Assembly: GCF_014651035.1 (NCBI RefSeq)
Contig: NZ_BMWC01000005.1
Span: 186,001-250,000, forward strand
Direction: 5' to 3'
DNA: 64,000 nt
Source: Streptomyces lomondensis
GTDB lineage: Bacteria; Actinomycetota; Actinomycetes; Streptomycetales; Streptomycetaceae
Shown: positions 51,830 to 59,826 of the stretch, piece after piece
How positions within the stretch are numbered: position 1 is the stretch's first letter
How the letters are laid out: each line of letters begins with the position of its first letter
Made by a program: the position numbers and the translations under genes
The notes under the pieces: model-generated
The model's database searches: none
What the model was told of the DNA's origin: nothing
Seen by the model: only the letters and a program-made list of their open reading frames with translations

Positions 51830-51868
51830 GCGGGTGTACCTCTTCTCTGAAGCGGGGGTGAGGGTGGT

Positions 51869-51954
51869 GGCGGACGCGTCGGCGTCCGCCGTTGCCGGCC
51901 CGTCACGCCTTCTCCGTACGTGACGGACCGGCAACGGCAGGCCGGTGACCGGCC
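51869..51954 (-). promoter_or_regulatory. Three tandem hairpins upstream of the secreted-protein gene
   Basis: Hairpin 1 has arms 51869-51877 and 51882-51890 (9 bases, loop 4). Hairpin 2 has arms 51888-51907 and 51919-51938 (20 bases with one mismatch, loop 11). Hairpin 3 is GGCCGG-TGA-CCGGCC at 51940-51954. Hairpins 1 and 2 share three bases, so they may compete. They sit 40-125 bases before the ATG at 51829 on the minus strand and could form a structured leader or a terminator for upstream transcription. Confidence 0.55.
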
Positions 51955-52185
51955 GGAGGCGCGCACGGGGACAGGCCTCCGGCCGGGCCGGGCGGGGGGT
52001 GGCCGGCGGCACGGCTCCGAAGCGGCCGTGCCGTGGGGATGGGGATCGGGCGATGGAAAGCCCGTGCGGACGCGTCGGGCCGCGAGATGCCCGTGCCGGA
52101 CGGGAGGTCAGGGACGGCTGGTCCGGGACACGCGGACGGTGCCGCGCGGCGGATCCGGCGCCACGGATCCGGTGAGACGAGGAGA

Positions 52186-52215
52186 GTTGTAGACCTCGGT
52201 GTGGCCCAACGTCAA
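52186..52215 (-). promoter_or_regulatory. Candidate promoter of the secreted-protein gene
   Basis: TTGACG (52215-52210) and TACAAC (52191-52186) are 18 bases apart on the minus strand. If used, the leader of the gene at 51829 would be about 350 bases long and include all three hairpins. The -10 match is imperfect. Confidence 0.4.
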
Positions 52216-52308
52216 GGCATTGCAAGGGAGTTGTGCGCGTGATGAGGGTTTCCGGGCAGCGGTGACTCACACGCGGCGCACAACCGACACTCTTTGTTCA
52301 CACTTCTC

Positions 52309-52337
52309 TTGACCCTTCATGTAACCCCCGGTAACTT
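52309..52337 (+). promoter_or_regulatory. Promoter of the DUF6230/DUF6114 operon
   Basis: TTGACC (52309-52314) and TAACTT (52332-52337) are 17 bases apart. The spacer and -10 carry a direct repeat GTAAC at 52321 and 52331, ten bases apart, so on one face of the helix. This would give a leader of about 130 bases before the ATG at 52474. Confidence 0.6.
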
Positions 52338-52473
52338 CCTGGTCGGCTACTGCGGCGTAACGAGAAAGCCCTTGCAACCGCCGGGAGTTGCGAGGAGACA
52401 TGCGCACGCGGTCGATGTCCGCGCCAGGGCAACGTGCCAACCCGATCCGCACCGACACGCACCTGGAGCAGAC

Positions 52474-53145
52474 ATGACCTCCTCCGCCGAGCACACCCCT
52501 GAAAGACCGGAAGGCCCCGTCGCCTCGGACGCCGGCGACGTCCCCGCGCGACGCGGGCGGGTCCGGGCGCGCCGGGCCGCGGTGATGGCGGTGCCGGCCA
52601 CCGCGGTCGTCGCGGGCCTCGCGATCCTCACCTCCCAGGGGGCGCTGGGTGTGCAGTTCGCCATCTCCGGAATGCCCTTCACGGTCACGGCGACCGAGCT
52701 GAACGGCACCGGCTTCGCGCAGTTCGGCGGTCTGGACGAGATGGCCGAGGGCAGCCCCAACGCGGGTGACACCGGCGGCCAGGTACTGGTCGTCACGTCC
52801 GTGATCAAGAACGCGACGCTCACCAAGCTGTGCCAGAGCGTGGACCTGGGCGGCACGAACCTGGTCATCAGGGCCGGTGAAGGCGCGCAGAAGGTCACCG
52901 CCAGCGATCTGACGACCGACTCGACCCAGCTGTCCGGCGACGCCGCGTTCAACAACATCGAGATCGGCAACGACGCCAGCACGCTCGACAAGGCCGGGCC
53001 GCTCGGCCGCGGCCCGAAGGGCGTCTTCAGCCAGCAGTCCGACACCGTGCACATCGCCAACCTGCGGCAGACCAACTACGCCACGACCGCCGGTGTGTTC
53101 AAGCTGCCCGGGCTGAAACTGGGCTTCAGCGGGTCGGGTTGCTGA
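52474..53145 (+). CDS. DUF6230 family protein
   Basis: This 223-residue protein has an N-terminal polar segment, then one hydrophobic stretch (AAVMAVPATAVVAGLAILTSQGALG, about residues 35-58), then a conserved beta-rich domain (VQFAISGMPFTVTATELNGTGFAQFGG, IKNATLTKLCQSVDLG, TDSTQLSGDAAFNNIEIG). I recognise it as DUF6230, a streptomycete family that older annotation called cholesterol esterase without support. It is probably anchored at or exported across the membrane. The stop overlaps the DUF6114 start (TGATG). ATG 52474 has GGAG upstream. Confidence 0.88.
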   Translation: MTSSAEHTPERPEGPVASDAGDVPARRGRVRARRAAVMAVPATAVVAGLAILTSQGALGVQFAISGMPFTVTATELNGTGFAQFGGLDEMAEGSPNAGDTGGQVLVVTSVIKNATLTKLCQSVDLGGTNLVIRAGEGAQKVTASDLTTDSTQLSGDAAFNNIEIGNDASTLDKAGPLGRGPKGVFSQQSDTVHIANLRQTNYATTAGVFKLPGLKLGFSGSGC

Positions 53146-53573
53146 TGCCCGGCCGCTCGCGCGGGGACTTCCGGCGGTGGCGGGCCGGCCGGCCGTTCTG
53201 GGGCGGGCTGCTGCTCGCCCTGGGCGGGGTGGAGATCCTGCTCACCCTGAAGGCGTCGCTGGACGTCATCCTGCACGTCGGCATGCAGGGGCTGGCGGGC
53301 TATCTGCTCCCGGCCGTGATGCTGCTGTGCGGGCTGCTGATCCTCTTCAACCCCGCCCAGCGCCTGTTCTACTCGGTCATCGGGGTGCTGGTCTCCCTGA
53401 GCAGCTGGCTGACGTCCAACCTGGGCGGCTTCTTCGTCGGCCTGCTCCTGGGCGTGGCCGGCAGCTGCCTCACCTTCGGCTGGCTCCCGGACCAGGAGCC
53501 GCGCGTCAGCCGCCGGCAGCGCCGGAAGGAGGCCCGGTCGGCGAAGGCCACGAGCCCGGCGCCGCAGGCCTAG
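53145..53573 (+). CDS. DUF6114 family membrane protein
   Basis: This 142-residue protein has about four membrane helices (WGGLLLALGGVEILLTL, LAGYLLPAVMLLCGLLILF, LFYSVIGVLVSLSSWLT, LGGFFVGLLLGVAGSCLTFGWL), then a basic C-terminal tail. It is translationally coupled to the DUF6230 gene; the two families occur together and likely form one membrane complex, inferred from this coupling. Its last four bases overlap the convergent tatA gene. Function is unknown. Confidence 0.88.
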   Translation: MPGRSRGDFRRWRAGRPFWGGLLLALGGVEILLTLKASLDVILHVGMQGLAGYLLPAVMLLCGLLILFNPAQRLFYSVIGVLVSLSSWLTSNLGGFFVGLLLGVAGSCLTFGWLPDQEPRVSRRQRRKEARSAKATSPAPQA

Positions 53574-53785
53574 GGGGTGTCCACGGGCGCGGCGGTCCGG
53601 GCCTGCTCACCGGGCGCCGCGTCCGCGGCGCCCTCCTCCTTCAGTGCCCTCGCCTCGCTCTTGAGGATCCGCATCGAGCGGCCGAGCGAACGCGCCGTGT
53701 CCGGCAGTTTCTTCGAGCCGAACAGGACGATCACGACGATCGCCACGATCAGCAGGTGCCAGGGCTCCAGTCCGTTGCGCAGCAC
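53570..53785 (-). CDS. tatA: Twin-arginine translocase TatA/TatE-type subunit
   Basis: This 71-residue protein has the TatA layout: a short N-terminus, one membrane helix (LLIVAIVVIVLFGSKKLPDTARSLGRS, with the FG-x-K-KLP hinge), an amphipathic helix and an acidic tail. It contributes to the pore for folded Tat substrates. GTG 53785 has GGGAG eight bases upstream. It is not next to tatB or tatC, so it is an extra or the main TatA of the strain. It is divergent from the LCP gene. Confidence 0.92.
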   Translation of the reverse strand: MLRNGLEPWHLLIVAIVVIVLFGSKKLPDTARSLGRSMRILKSEARALKEEGAADAAPGEQARTAAPVDTP

Positions 53786-53806
53786 GTCATACTCTCCCTC
53801 GCCTCG

Positions 53807-53830
53807 ACAGTTGCTACATTGCGCAACTGT
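53807..53830. promoter_or_regulatory. Operator-like dyad between tatA and the LCP gene
   Basis: ACAGTTGC (53807-53814) and GCAACTGT (53823-53830) form a perfect 8-base dyad with an 8-base spacer, and the overlapping TTGCGCAA at 53819-53826 is itself a palindrome. It lies in the 77-base divergent region and could regulate both genes. Confidence 0.45.
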
Positions 53831-53862
53831 ACAACCCCCGGGCGAGAGGCGAGCAGACGCCG

Positions 53863-55416
53863 ATGACGGTCACCAGCAGCCGGACGACGGACCCGCCGCG
53901 GCACCGGAGCAGGGGTGCGGGCCACCGCGGCCGGGCGGCGCCCCCGGGCCGCGGGCGCCGGCGCGGTCGCCGCCGGGGCCGCGGCATACGCGCCACCCTC
54001 GCGGTGTGCCTCGCCCTGCTGGTGCTCGCCGCGGGCGGCGCAGGCTGGCTGTACCTGAAACTGGACGGCAACATCAGCACGTTCGACTCCGGCGGCCTCT
54101 CCGACCACCGCCCCGAGGCCGGCTCGTCGAAGGGCGAGAACGTGCTGGTCATCGGCTCCGACACCCGCACCGGCGGCAACAACGCCCTCGGCGGCGGCGA
54201 CAAGGACGACGTGGGCCGCTCCGACACCGCGTTCCTGCTGCACGTGTACGCCGACCACCGGCACGCCCTCGCCGTCTCCATCCCCCGCGACACCCTGGTC
54301 ACCATCCCGCCCTGCCGGCTGCCCGACGGCAGCTGGACCAAGGCCCAGCCGGACACGATGTTCAACGCGGCGTACTCGGTCGGCCAGACCGCCAAGGGCA
54401 ACCCGGCCTGCACCCAGAACACGGTCGAACAGCTCACCGGGCTGCGCGTCGACCACACCGTCGTCGTCGACTTCAAGGGCTTCGCCCGGCTGACCGACGT
54501 GGTGGGCGGGGTGAAGGTCTGCCTGCCGCAGGACGTCTACGAGAACGACCTCGACCCGCACCTGACCGCCCCGGGCAAGCTGCTGTTCCACAAGGGCGAG
54601 CAGACGGTGTCGGGCCAGAAGGCCCTGGACTACGTCCGGATCCGGCACGGCATCGGCGACGGGTCCGACATCGGCCGCATCAAGCGCCAGCAGGCGTTCG
54701 TGGCGAGCCTCCTGAAAGAGGTGAAGAGCAAGGGCCTCACCCCGGCCAACCTGCTGCCGCTGGCCGAAGCCGCCACGCGGTCGTTGACCGTCGACCCCGG
54801 CCTCGGCTCCGCCGACAAGCTGATCTCCTTCGCCATGTCCCTGAAGGACATCGACCTGCACAACACCAAGTTCGTCACCCTGCCCTGGCGCTACGAGGGT
54901 TCCCGGGTGGCGATCGTGCAGCCGGACGCCGACGCGCTGTGGGCCGCGCTCCGGGCCGACCGCACGATCGACGGCGAGAACGCCGGCGGGAAGAAAACCG
55001 GAGCGTCCAGTTCCAGCACGCCCTCCGCGCCGGTCTCGGGTGACGGCATCGACGTCGCCGTCTACAACGGCACCTCCGTCCCCGGCCTGGCCGCCCGTGC
55101 CGCCGCCACCCTCACCGCGGACGGCTTCACCGTCACGGGCACGGCCACGGCGTCCGCGCAGGACCACACCACCACGCTCGTCGAGTACGGCCCCGGCCTG
55201 GAGAACCAGGCCCGGACCGTGGCGCAGGCCTTCCCCGGCGCCGGGCTCCGGTCAGTGACCGGCAGCGGAGTCAGTGTCGTCCTGGGGCAGTCGTACGCCG
55301 GCACCCCGGCGGCTGCCGCGTCCGCCTCCCCCACCCCGACCGCCGTGCCGTCGGAGGTCGCCGACGGGGCCCGGTCCGCGGCCGACAACCCCTGCTCGGA
55401 CCTCACCTACGGCTGA
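53863..55416 (+). CDS. LCP (LytR-CpsA-Psr) family cell wall transferase
   Basis: This 517-residue type II membrane protein has a basic N-terminus, one helix (ATLAVCLALLVLAAGGAGWLYLKL), the LCP domain (NVLVIGSDTRTGGNN, GRSDTAFLLHVYADH, VSIPRDTLVTIP, VDFKGFARLTDVVGGV, ALDYVRIRH...DIGRIKRQQAFV) and a C-terminal LytR_C domain (GIDVAVYNGTSVPGLAARAA). LCP enzymes attach teichoic acids or other glycopolymers from lipid carriers to peptidoglycan; conserved Arg/Asp residues are present. ATG 53863 has GAGAGG upstream. It is convergent with mgtA, overlapping by ten bases. Confidence 0.95.
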   Translation: MTVTSSRTTDPPRHRSRGAGHRGRAAPPGRGRRRGRRRGRGIRATLAVCLALLVLAAGGAGWLYLKLDGNISTFDSGGLSDHRPEAGSSKGENVLVIGSDTRTGGNNALGGGDKDDVGRSDTAFLLHVYADHRHALAVSIPRDTLVTIPPCRLPDGSWTKAQPDTMFNAAYSVGQTAKGNPACTQNTVEQLTGLRVDHTVVVDFKGFARLTDVVGGVKVCLPQDVYENDLDPHLTAPGKLLFHKGEQTVSGQKALDYVRIRHGIGDGSDIGRIKRQQAFVASLLKEVKSKGLTPANLLPLAEAATRSLTVDPGLGSADKLISFAMSLKDIDLHNTKFVTLPWRYEGSRVAIVQPDADALWAALRADRTIDGENAGGKKTGASSSSTPSAPVSGDGIDVAVYNGTSVPGLAARAAATLTADGFTVTGTATASAQDHTTTLVEYGPGLENQARTVAQAFPGAGLRSVTGSGVSVVLGQSYAGTPAAAASASPTPTAVPSEVADGARSAADNPCSDLTYG

Positions 55417-57887
55417 CGCCGCCGGTACCCGGCGCGGGCCGCGGTCAGGGCCAGGGCGTACAGACCGGGGACCAACGCCAGCAGGACGTAGTAGGCGGCG
55501 GGCAGGGCCGTCATGCCGAGGGCCGCGCCGAGGGGGCTCGGCGGGAGCAGCAGTCCGACGGCGGCGAGTCCGGCCGCCGCCATGGCGACCGGCCCCGGCG
55601 CGCGGCTGCCCTCGCCACGCCGGCCGGTGCGCAGCAGCAGCATCACCACGGCCTGGGTGAGCAGGTTCTCGGTGAACCAGGCGGAGTGGAACACGGCCTC
55701 GTCGTCGACGGCGTCGGGGCCGTGCAGCGCGAGCGTGAGGACGGCGAAGGTGGCGAGGTCGGCGACCGCGTTGAGCACGCCGAAGCCGGTGACGAACCGC
55801 AGGAAGGAGCGCGGCCGCAGCCCGGCCGGGCCGCGCAGCGCCACCGCGCCGGGACGGTCGTGGGCGAAGGCGAGCTGGGCCGCGTCGAAGCACAGGTTCT
55901 GCGCGAGGACCTGGGCCGGGAGCATCGGCAGGAAGGGCAGGAGCAGGCCCGCGGCGAGCATGGCGACGACGTTGCCCAGGTTCGAGGAGAGCGTGACGCG
56001 CAGGTACGAGGCGATGTTGCCGCTCGCGTGCCGGCCGGCCGTGATCGCGTGGCCGATCGCCGTGAGGTCCTTCTCGGCGAGCACCACATCCGCGCTGTCC
56101 CGTGCCACGCCGACGGCGGAGCGGGGCGCGATGCCGACGTCGGCGGCGCGCATCGCGGCCACGTCGTTCACGCCGTCGCCGAGGAAGCCGACGGTGTGCC
56201 CGGCGGCGCGCAGGGCGGCGACGGCGCGGGCCTTGTCCTCCGGGGTGCAGCGGGCGAGGACGGTCGCCGCGCCGATGTCCTCCGGTCGTCCGGCGGTCCG
56301 TACCTCGCCCGGGTCCAGGCCCAGTTCGCGGCAGGCCCGGGCCGCCGTGGCCGGGTGGTCGCCGGTGAGGACCTTCACGGTGACGCCGCGGTCGGCCAGG
56401 CCGCGCAGGGCCTCGGCGGCGGTCGGGGCGAGGGCGTCCCGGAAGGTGACCAGGCCCCGGAAGGCGAGGCCGCGGGCGTCGGCCGAAGCACCGGGGCCGG
56501 CGGGGCGGTCGGCCGTGGCGACGGCCAGTACCCGCAGCCCGGCGTCCGCCTCCCGGGCGGCGAGCGACAGCAGCCGCTCATGCTCGCCGGGCCGTGTCGC
56601 GCAGCGCTCCAGGACGGCCTCGACGGCACCGGTGACGACGACGGTGTGCCGCCCGAGGCCGCCTCGTACCACCGCCGTCGCGGTCCGCCGGACCGGGTCG
56701 AACGGCACGGCGTCCACCCCGTCGTACTCCTCGCCCACCGGCCCGGCCGCCTCCAGCAGGGCCTCGTCGAGGGCGTCCGGCGCGGGCAGTTCGGCGAGCT
56801 GGAGGGTCCACCAGGCGCCCACTGCGGCCCAGTTCAGCACCTCCGGGGCGTCCCGGCCGGCCGGGTCGAGGGAGCGTTCGACGACCGGACGGTCCTGGGT
56901 GAGGGTGCCGGTCTTGTCGACGCACAGCACATCGACGGCGCCCAGGTCGTGCAGTGCGGGCAGCCGTTTGACGATCACGCCCTGGGTACGGGCGAGGAGG
57001 GCGGCGCCCCGCGCCAGGCAGGTGATGACGATCACCGGCAGCATCTCGGGCGTCAGCCCGACGGCGACCGCGACGGCGAAGGGCAGTGTCTCCAGGCCGC
57101 GGTCGCGCAGCGCCGCGTTCGCCATCAGCACCAGCGGCGGGGTCAGCAGCATGAACCGGATCAGCACCCAGGAGATCCCGTGCACGGACCGGTCGAAGGC
57201 CCCGCCCTCCCGGCGCGCGTCCGGCGCCCGGTGGGCGGCGGCGAACCGGGTCCCGGCCCCGGTCGCGACCACGACGGCGGTGGCGCTTCCCGTGGCGACG
57301 GCACTGCCCTGGAAGCAGAGGTGGGACTCGTCGGGCGTCCCCGCGTCGGCCGCCGTCTTCCCCACCGGCGCCGACTCCCCGGTCAGGACCGCCTGGTGCA
57401 CCGTGAGCCCCCGGGCGCGGAGCAGCCGTACGTCCGCCGGGACGAGGTCCCCGGGGCCGAGGCGGAGCACATCGCCGGGGACGAGTTCGGCGACCGGCAC
57501 CTCCCGGGCCCGCGGCGGCTCCTGGGCGTCGGCGCGGCGCAGCACCGTGGCGGTGCCGGCGACCAGTTCGCGCAGGGCGGCCAGGGACCGGTCGGCCCGG
57601 TGCTCTCCGCTCGCGCGCAGCACGCAGCTGACCGCGACCAGGGCGAGGATCACCCCGGCGGTGCCCCAGGAGGCGACGGCGGCGGACACCAGGCCGAGGC
57701 AGAGCAGGACGGCGGTGAAGGGGTCGCGCAGGGCCCGTACGCACCGGCGGGGCCAGGTCGGTGTCCGCTCCTGCGGCAGCGTGTTCCCGCCGCAGGCGGC
57801 CAGCCGGGACGCGGCCTCCGTGTCGGTCAGTCCCCGCGGGCCCGACTCCAGCCGCCGCAGCACCCCGAGGGTGGTCTCAGAGGCCAT
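55407..57887 (-). CDS. mgtA: Magnesium-transporting P-type ATPase (MgtA-like)
   Basis: This 826-residue P-type ATPase has the actuator motif VLTGESAPVGK, phosphorylation site VDKTGTLTQD, TGDHPATA and the hinge FLGDGVNDVAAMRAADVG. About ten membrane helices are visible, the last group in the C-terminal third (IASYLRVTLSSNLGNVVAMLAAGLLLP). It resembles the MgtA/IIIB group that imports Mg2+. ATG 57887 lies inside the 3' end of the ArsR gene (11 base overlap), so it is coupled to it. Transport of another divalent ion is possible, as an ArsR regulator precedes it. Confidence 0.9.
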   Translation of the reverse strand: MASETTLGVLRRLESGPRGLTDTEAASRLAACGGNTLPQERTPTWPRRCVRALRDPFTAVLLCLGLVSAAVASWGTAGVILALVAVSCVLRASGEHRADRSLAALRELVAGTATVLRRADAQEPPRAREVPVAELVPGDVLRLGPGDLVPADVRLLRARGLTVHQAVLTGESAPVGKTAADAGTPDESHLCFQGSAVATGSATAVVVATGAGTRFAAAHRAPDARREGGAFDRSVHGISWVLIRFMLLTPPLVLMANAALRDRGLETLPFAVAVAVGLTPEMLPVIVITCLARGAALLARTQGVIVKRLPALHDLGAVDVLCVDKTGTLTQDRPVVERSLDPAGRDAPEVLNWAAVGAWWTLQLAELPAPDALDEALLEAAGPVGEEYDGVDAVPFDPVRRTATAVVRGGLGRHTVVVTGAVEAVLERCATRPGEHERLLSLAAREADAGLRVLAVATADRPAGPGASADARGLAFRGLVTFRDALAPTAAEALRGLADRGVTVKVLTGDHPATAARACRELGLDPGEVRTAGRPEDIGAATVLARCTPEDKARAVAALRAAGHTVGFLGDGVNDVAAMRAADVGIAPRSAVGVARDSADVVLAEKDLTAIGHAITAGRHASGNIASYLRVTLSSNLGNVVAMLAAGLLLPFLPMLPAQVLAQNLCFDAAQLAFAHDRPGAVALRGPAGLRPRSFLRFVTGFGVLNAVADLATFAVLTLALHGPDAVDDEAVFHSAWFTENLLTQAVVMLLLRTGRRGEGSRAPGPVAMAAAGLAAVGLLLPPSPLGAALGMTALPAAYYVLLALVPGLYALALTAARAGYRRRQP

Positions 57888-58224
57888 GGAGGCGGCGGGG
57901 CGCCGGTGCGGCGCGGTCGGTGAGCCGGCCGACCAGGAGCCGTACGACGTCGACGATGTCCGGGTCGTCGACGTAGTAGACCTGCCGGCGGCCCTCGCGG
58001 CGGGAGCGGACGAGCCCGGCCAGCTTCAGTTTGGTGAGGTGCTGGCTGACCGCGGGCAGCGCGCCGCCGACCCGCTCCGCGAGGCCGGTGACGTCGCTCT
58101 CGCCCTGGGCCAGCGCCCAGACGATGTGCAGCCGGGCGGGCGAGGCGAGCAGTCCGAAGGCCGCGGCCGCCTGGGCGAGCACGTCGGCGGACGGGTCCTC
58201 GAAGCCACTGCCGGCTGCCGCCAC
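57877..58224 (-). CDS. ArsR-family transcriptional regulator
   Basis: This 115-residue winged-helix protein has the ArsR core: ASPARLHIVWALAQGESDVTGLAERVGGALPAVSQHLTKLKLAGLVRSRREGRRQVYYV. No Cys is present, so an ArsR/CadC-type thiolate site is excluded; the C-terminal helix (DPDIVDVVRLLVG) has Asp but lacks the His ligands of the alpha-5 site. The ligand is therefore unclear. It overlaps mgtA and should repress it. GTG 58224 has GAAGGG eight bases upstream. Confidence 0.9.
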   Translation of the reverse strand: MAAAGSGFEDPSADVLAQAAAAFGLLASPARLHIVWALAQGESDVTGLAERVGGALPAVSQHLTKLKLAGLVRSRREGRRQVYYVDDPDIVDVVRLLVGRLTDRAAPAPRRLHGL

Positions 58225-58624
58225 CGTCGCCGCCCTTCCGTCGTCGCGCCCTGTCGTCCCGTGAGCCGCACCAGTCTAGGCGGGTCTCGCCCTTGTGGAG
58301 TCCGGCGTCGCGCGGGTGCACAAGGGGCGTCCGAACCGCATGGACGGTACGGAAAGCGCAGGCCAGACCATCCGCGGCGAGGAGCTCGCGAGGTACGGGG
58401 CGGTGGCGCGCAAGCCGTAAGCGGAATCTCGCTGTTCGGCCCGTCGGACGGATCATCACAATGCGGCAGCATCAACTCACGGCATGTGGCTGCTCACTTG
58501 ACGACCAGTGGTCACACACGGTTGGCTCCGGGCCAGCGAGAGTCATCCGGTCGGTGCACATCATGCGGCCCCGCCTGCACTCTCACCCTGCTCTTGCTCG
58601 GCCGCACAGCGAGGTCCGCCCCTC
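58225..58624. other. 400-base intergenic region upstream of the orphan binding protein
   Basis: No convincing gene is present. A 26-codon frame (ATG 58340 to TAA 58420) has no ribosome site. A dyad CCCTTGTG/CACAAGGG (58290-58297 and 58319-58326) and a palindrome GACCAGTGGTC (58502-58512) overlapping the TTGACG at 58498-58503 are the only structured elements. The latter may be a promoter with operator for the downstream lipoprotein. Confidence 0.45.
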
Positions 58625-59635
58625 ATGAACACTCCTCCCCCGCCGCACGCCTCCGCGAGACTCCTCCGTCTCGCGGCCCTGGCGTCCGCCGTGTGTCTGC
58701 TGGTGTCCGGCTGCTCGGTCCTCGGCTCGGCCGGGGACGGATCGGACGCGGACCCGGTGGGCGGGTCCGGCTCCGGGATGAAGGTCGCCCTGGTCACGCA
58801 CGGCGGCAAGGGCGACGCGTTCTGGGATCTGGTGCGCCGGGGCGCCGAGGCGGCGGCCGCCAAGGACGGCATCGACCTGACGTACGCCGGCGACGCCGAC
58901 CCGGCCGCGCAGGCCGATCTGGTGCGGGACGCGGTCCGCGACAAGGTCGACGGCATCGCCGTGACGCTGGCCAAGCCGGCGGCGATGCGCGGCCCGGTCG
59001 CCCAGGCCAAGGCGGCCGGCATACCCGTCGTCGGGCTCAACTCCGGCATCGACGCCTGGCGGCCGGCCGGGCTCCTGGAGTACTTCGGGCAGGACGAGTC
59101 CGTCGCCGGCCGGGCCGTCGGCGACAAGCTGGACGACCTCAGGGCCAAGCACGCCCTGTGCGTGGTGCACGAGCGGGGCAACGTCGCGCTGGAGGCCCGC
59201 TGCGCCGGTGTGCGCAAGGCCTTCCGGGGCGACACCGACAACCTGTACGTGGACGGCAGCGACATGAACGCGGTGACCGCCACCATCGCGTCCCGGCTGC
59301 GGCAGGACTCCAGCATCGACGAGGTCGTCACCCTGGGCGCCCAGTACGGGCTCAGCGCCGTCAAGGCGGTGCGGCAGGCCGGCAGCAGGGCCGAGGTCGC
59401 CACCTTCGACCTCGACAAGGACGTGGTCAAGGCGGTGCGGAGCGGGCAGGTGCGGTTCGCCGTGGACCAGCAGCCGTACCTTCAGGGCTACCTCGCGGTG
59501 GACGCCCTGTGGCTGTACCGGACCAACGGCAACGTCAGCGGCGGCGGGGTGTCGCCGGTGCTCACCGGCCCGGCGTTCGTGACCAGGTCGAACGTGTCCG
59601 CTGTGGCCCGGTTCGCCGCCGCCGGGACCCGGTGA
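58625..59635 (+). CDS. Orphan sugar-binding lipoprotein (ribose/RbsB type)
   Basis: This 336-residue protein has a lipoprotein signal (ALASAVCLLVSGCSVLGS, Cys near residue 30) and a type I periplasmic-binding fold: MKVALVTHGGKGDAFWDLVRRGAEAAA, QADLVRDAVRDKVDGIAVTLA, AAGIPVVGLNSGIDAW, IDEVVTLGAQYGLSAVKAV and FAVDQQPYLQGYLAVDAL. No ABC permease or ATPase is adjacent. The next genes are a conservon with a sensor-like kinase, so it may feed a signal to it rather than import a sugar. ATG 58625 is chosen. Confidence 0.85.
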   Translation: MNTPPPPHASARLLRLAALASAVCLLVSGCSVLGSAGDGSDADPVGGSGSGMKVALVTHGGKGDAFWDLVRRGAEAAAAKDGIDLTYAGDADPAAQADLVRDAVRDKVDGIAVTLAKPAAMRGPVAQAKAAGIPVVGLNSGIDAWRPAGLLEYFGQDESVAGRAVGDKLDDLRAKHALCVVHERGNVALEARCAGVRKAFRGDTDNLYVDGSDMNAVTATIASRLRQDSSIDEVVTLGAQYGLSAVKAVRQAGSRAEVATFDLDKDVVKAVRSGQVRFAVDQQPYLQGYLAVDALWLYRTNGNVSGGGVSPVLTGPAFVTRSNVSAVARFAAAGTR

Positions 59636-59683
59636 CCGGGCACGTCCTGTGACGGTGTCGCCAAAGATTCGGTCAGGCCCGGC

Positions 59684-59703
59684 CCGTACGTCCACTTGTA
59701 CGG
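59684..59703. promoter_or_regulatory. Dyad upstream of cvnA
   Basis: CCGTAC (59684-59689) and GTACGG (59698-59703) are inverted around 8 bases, directly before a TAACAT that could be a -10. They lie about 125 bases upstream of cvnA. Confidence 0.3.
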
Positions 59704-59826
59704 ATAACATCCTGCGCATCCCATGTGCCGTGCCCGGCACGCCACCATCCCCGCGCCCGTCCCCCAGCCCTCCCGACCGTTCCGCTTCCCCGTTCCTCGC
59801 TCCCCGCTGATCGCCCTAGGACGACG

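Larger units (their letters stand above)
51830..52473. other. 644-base divergent region with hairpins and two promoters
   Basis: No credible gene is present; short open frames here have no ribosome sites. The left part holds three consecutive strong hairpins (51869-51954). The centre holds a CGGATCCG pair (52150-52171). The right part holds a minus-strand promoter-like pair (52186-52215) and a plus-strand promoter (52309-52337). It thus seems to contain two leaders rather than coding DNA. Confidence 0.6.

Noticed and set aside
58340..58420. 26-codon frame in the region before the orphan lipoprotein
   Set aside because: No ribosome site, no recognisable motif and no coupling to a neighbour.
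55513..59652. Very long plus-strand open frame across the mgtA and ArsR genes
   Set aside because: It is antisense to clear genes, extremely Arg/Ser/Ala-rich and shows no domain; it reflects GC bias in third positions.
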